Source of the DNA: UBA5614 sp963667535
Lineage (GTDB): Bacteria; Cloacimonadota; Cloacimonadia; Cloacimonadales; Cloacimonadaceae
Reading direction: 5' to 3'
DNA length: 64,000 nt
NCBI GenBank assembly: GCA_963667535.2
Contig: CAXXDU010000002.1
Coordinates: forward strand, 124,001-188,000
Position 1 is the stretch's first letter. Every line of letters begins with the position of its first letter. This document shows positions 61,224 to 64,000 of the stretch, piece after piece. The notes under the pieces were generated by a model that was not told the DNA's origin, did no database searches, and worked only from the letters and a program-made list of their open reading frames with translations. A program made the position numbers and the translations under genes.

Positions 61224-64000
61224 ATGAAATTGTTTCGCAAGTTCCTTTCATTACCACTTATGAGGCAATTGTATGTTGGTGTTATTGCCATTACCATCTT
61301 TAGTATTGCTTTAACAGGATGCCTGGTTGGATTATTCTTTTGGAATTCATTCATAATACAAGTTCAGGATAGTCAGAATCTCAGGATTCATACGACTTCA
61401 CAAGATGTTGACAATTGGATGAATGAATTGATGGATAACCTTCGATTCTATTCCACCTTGTTCAATAACACAAATTTGACCTATGGTGAGCAAGTATTGA
61501 TGGGCAAAGCTCTGCTTAAAAACAATGGAGCTATCCACAGCATTACTATGTTTGCGACACAAAATACCACTACCTTTGAATTGTATCAGTTTAAGACTGA
61601 TGAACAGAGAATCCCCATAGATACTGAAGCGTATAATCTGGCAAAAAACCGCAAGGAAGAATTTATTGGTAAAGTATTTGATCTTGACGGTCAGCCAATG
61701 TTGGCAATATCCTTACCGGCAATCAATGAAAGCAATGAAACAGTTGGAGTTATCAGAGCAATTGTCAATTTACGTTATATGCAACATCTCTTTGCAGTGA
61801 TTTCACATGAAAAATTTGGCTACTCATACATTCTGGACGAAACGAATAGAATACTGGCAAACAACTTTGATGATCTGCTTTTAAAAAAGCAACTAAAAAT
61901 ACCTTACGATTACTTCTATATTATGACCCATAACATGTTCAAACTATACAAAGGCATTGACGGACAATTTGTCATCGGAAGTAAAAATGCAATACAAACA
62001 ACACAGTGGTATATGGTTATCGAATACCCATTATCATTCATTGTTTCCAGGCTCGGATTCAATCTATTGCTAATGTTAATTGCATTCTTAGGCTCTGCCA
62101 TAATAGGACTTTTGGGAGCTCATCTTTTATATAAGAACATTTCTGAACCCTTAATAGATTTAACCGCTGCAGCTCACAAAATCAGCAGAGGAGATTTTGA
62201 AATATCCTTGAAAACAGAAGCACCACATGAACTCGGAAAAGTTGCTGTGGCATTCAATACTATGAGTAGTCGGTTAAGTGGTTTATTTAACGATCTGGAA
62301 TACAGTCTGGAAAGCGAAAGGTTGATATCTGACATTGCATTTACTTTTATTCATTCAAATGGTAATACAATGAGAGAGAATATCCAGCAGAACCTGCAAA
62401 AAATAGGTAAAACCACAAAGGCTAATCTAATCTGGATTTTCTACACTGAATCGGGAGGCACTGTCTTTGCCAATCGTCTGCAATGGTATTCTTCCGATAA
62501 ATTTGCCAGTATCCCGGAACATTGCCGTCAAATTAAAATGGATGATTATCCATGGCTGACATATCATCTTAGTCACCTACTACCTTTTATAATTAACGAT
62601 TCAATGCTAAATGATGTAATCTGTGACCACATCAATAAATCTGAAGATGCTCCCCAATGGTCTGAGTTAAAAGTTTCAGATTCAAACGAATTCCAGAATT
62701 GCAAAGCTATGAATCTAAAGAGCCAAATTTGTATGCCTCTGGTTGATGATAGCAATGTAATCGGATTTATGATGCTGGGCTTTGAATCCGAAAAAGAATT
62801 TTCTGAATCTGAAAAGTATTTGCTGTTAACGCTGACTAATGTTATAGGAACCGGAATACTCAAAACCCGTAATAGCCGGTTGCTTTCTGAAGAAAAAGAA
62901 AGATTGGCTATTACATTAAAGAGTATTGGTGATGCAGTGATTTCCACCAATACGGATGGGATTGTTTTGACCATGAATCCTATTGCTGAGCAATTAACCG
63001 GATGGAATTCCGCTAATGCAAATGGGTTTATACTATCCGAAGTCCTTAATATTGTTTGTACTGATACATCCGAACCCGCAATCAATCCCGTTGAAGAGGT
63101 AATCGCCAAAAAGAACATTTGCAATTATAAGACTAACCTGACCTTATTGAATAAAAACGGGATAGGGTACGAGATTGAACTTAGCGCAGCTCCGATAAAG
63201 ACCAATGACAATATCATCGTGGGCACGGTATTGGTCTTCAGGGATATTACAAACAAATTGAAAACAGAAAGAGAGTATTTTAACATACAAAAACTGGAAG
63301 CAGTAAGCTATTTATCTGCTGGCCTGGCACATGATTTTAATAATCTTTTGTTTGTTGTAGCAGGAAACATCGATCTGGCAATGGATGATATTCCGGAAGA
63401 CAGTAAAGCTGCCAAGCTGCTTAACAGAGCTCAGGAATCAACCATGAAGGGCAAAGATATCACCAATCAATTACTTACATTTGCCAAACAAGGTGTGCTG
63501 ATTACCGGTACTACAGATATAATTAATCGTATAGAGCATACAATTGAATTATTTGTTAGCAAGTCGAGAGCAAATGTAACATACAATATTGAAAGGAATC
63601 TGCCTTTAATCAATATGGCTGATGGCATTGTGCATCAGATAATCACAAACATCGTCATTAATGCCATGCAGTCAATAAAAGACAAATACGGTCAATTAAC
63701 GATAAATGCAGAATTGATTCATATCACAGAAAATGAGTGCCTGCCTCTCGAAAACGGCAATTATATATCGATGCATATCATCGATAATGGAGAAGGTATA
63801 AGCCCTGAAAACCTGCCGAAGCTCTTTATCCCATATTATACCACCAAGGAAACCGGAACAGGCTTGGGTCTGCCAACCGTTTATTCACTGTTAACGAGAT
63901 ACAATGGTTATATAAGAGTTACATCCAAAGTGGGAACCGGAACAGATGTTGAACTGTTTTTCCCGGTAGTCGAACCATCAGATGATAATTCAGATACAGG
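61224..64000 (+). CDS. Sensor histidine kinase with Cache, HAMP, GAF and PAS domains (3' end outside window)
   Basis: 925 residues visible from the ATG at 61224, one base after the BMP gene. A first membrane segment (about 16-42) and a periplasmic Cache-like sensor lead to a second membrane segment (about 273-300), a HAMP linker (EPLIDLTAAAHKISRGDFEI), a GAF-like region, a PAS domain (GWNSANANGFILSEV), a HisKA domain with the His in SAGLAHDFNNLLFVVAGNID and a HATPase domain (ITNIVINAMQSI, DNGEGISPENLPKLF, GTGLGLPTVYSLL). A Ser/Asp-rich linker follows at the edge, where a receiver domain commonly starts in this class. The tight link with BMP suggests it reads the ligand-bound lipoprotein. Confidence 0.9.
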   Translation, partial: MKLFRKFLSLPLMRQLYVGVIAITIFSIALTGCLVGLFFWNSFIIQVQDSQNLRIHTTSQDVDNWMNELMDNLRFYSTLFNNTNLTYGEQVLMGKALLKNNGAIHSITMFATQNTTTFELYQFKTDEQRIPIDTEAYNLAKNRKEEFIGKVFDLDGQPMLAISLPAINESNETVGVIRAIVNLRYMQHLFAVISHEKFGYSYILDETNRILANNFDDLLLKKQLKIPYDYFYIMTHNMFKLYKGIDGQFVIGSKNAIQTTQWYMVIEYPLSFIVSRLGFNLLLMLIAFLGSAIIGLLGAHLLYKNISEPLIDLTAAAHKISRGDFEISLKTEAPHELGKVAVAFNTMSSRLSGLFNDLEYSLESERLISDIAFTFIHSNGNTMRENIQQNLQKIGKTTKANLIWIFYTESGGTVFANRLQWYSSDKFASIPEHCRQIKMDDYPWLTYHLSHLLPFIINDSMLNDVICDHINKSEDAPQWSELKVSDSNEFQNCKAMNLKSQICMPLVDDSNVIGFMMLGFESEKEFSESEKYLLLTLTNVIGTGILKTRNSRLLSEEKERLAITLKSIGDAVISTNTDGIVLTMNPIAEQLTGWNSANANGFILSEVLNIVCTDTSEPAINPVEEVIAKKNICNYKTNLTLLNKNGIGYEIELSAAPIKTNDNIIVGTVLVFRDITNKLKTEREYFNIQKLEAVSYLSAGLAHDFNNLLFVVAGNIDLAMDDIPEDSKAAKLLNRAQESTMKGKDITNQLLTFAKQGVLITGTTDIINRIEHTIELFVSKSRANVTYNIERNLPLINMADGIVHQIITNIVINAMQSIKDKYGQLTINAELIHITENECLPLENGNYISMHIIDNGEGISPENLPKLFIPYYTTKETGTGLGLPTVYSLLTRYNGYIRVTSKVGTGTDVELFFPVVEPSDDNSDT

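Noticed and set aside
1..64000. tRNA, rRNA, tmRNA or riboswitch genes
   Set aside because: I looked through the gaps for conserved tRNA arm sequences and large conserved RNA blocks and saw none; a covariance-model scan would be decisive.

Overview
The window is about 40% G+C, is densely coded on both strands, and looks chromosomal. The cell is clearly Gram-negative: there are outer-membrane barrel proteins, lnt, lipoproteins and HtrA. Five secreted proteins end in a FlgD-like C-terminal sorting domain of the YPNPFNP type. Together with a pgsB-pgsC-pgsW locus, RCC1-type secreted proteins and Kre9-like Ig repeats, this suggests the Fibrobacteres-Chlorobi-Bacteroidetes superphylum, most likely Candidatus Cloacimonadota. 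That placement is inference; no rRNA marker is present.

Layout. A partial HtrA/DegP protease leaves the left edge (1-968). After a repeat-bearing gap comes a PSD-like membrane protein, then a compact minus-strand block (10174 back to 2842): mazG, a sensor kinase, nnr, a YedY-like oxidoreductase, mtnA, an MTA/SAH deaminase and smpB. From 10.4 to 31 kb the region is accessory in character: an 1885-residue secreted Ig-repeat protein, a SUMF1-domain protein, a VIT/VWA protein, a broken lipoprotein gene, two tandem RCC1-repeat proteins, a DUF2130 remnant and several unknown secreted proteins. These are separated by long gaps full of modular palindromic and dispersed repeats. From 31.5 to 41.2 kb a plus-strand housekeeping run holds recJ, a lipoprotein, lnt, a MerR regulator, glyQ, an unknown gene, an N-formylglutamate amidohydrolase-like gene and a hybrid sensor kinase. 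A C45-type peptidase follows on the minus strand. A poly-gamma-glutamate operon (43427-48247) carries pgsB, pgsC, pgsW, a periplasmic protein and a predicted outer-membrane barrel, then an acidic protein and gpsA. The right side holds a secreted subtilisin, recG, a DUF4143 ATPase, a ChlI/ChlD-type chelatase pair, and a BMP-family lipoprotein next to a sensor kinase that leaves the right edge.

Most notable. (1) The chelatase I and D reading frames overlap in the -1 frame at an A AAA AAA heptamer with a purine-rich Shine-Dalgarno-like sequence upstream, and the D frame has no ATG before its VWA core; this looks like programmed frameshifting. (2) recG carries an in-frame insertion of about 100 residues made of the same kinds of palindromic repeats that fill the gaps, including four exact 33-bp units. 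(3) The poly-gamma-glutamate operon includes a candidate outer-membrane exit protein. (4) An 88-bp higher-order array of palindromic modules lies at 21365-21720. (5) Several conserved catalytic residues are missing: Cys to Ser in the oxidoreductase, Asp to Asn in a receiver domain, and no LGST-type site in the PSD-like protein.
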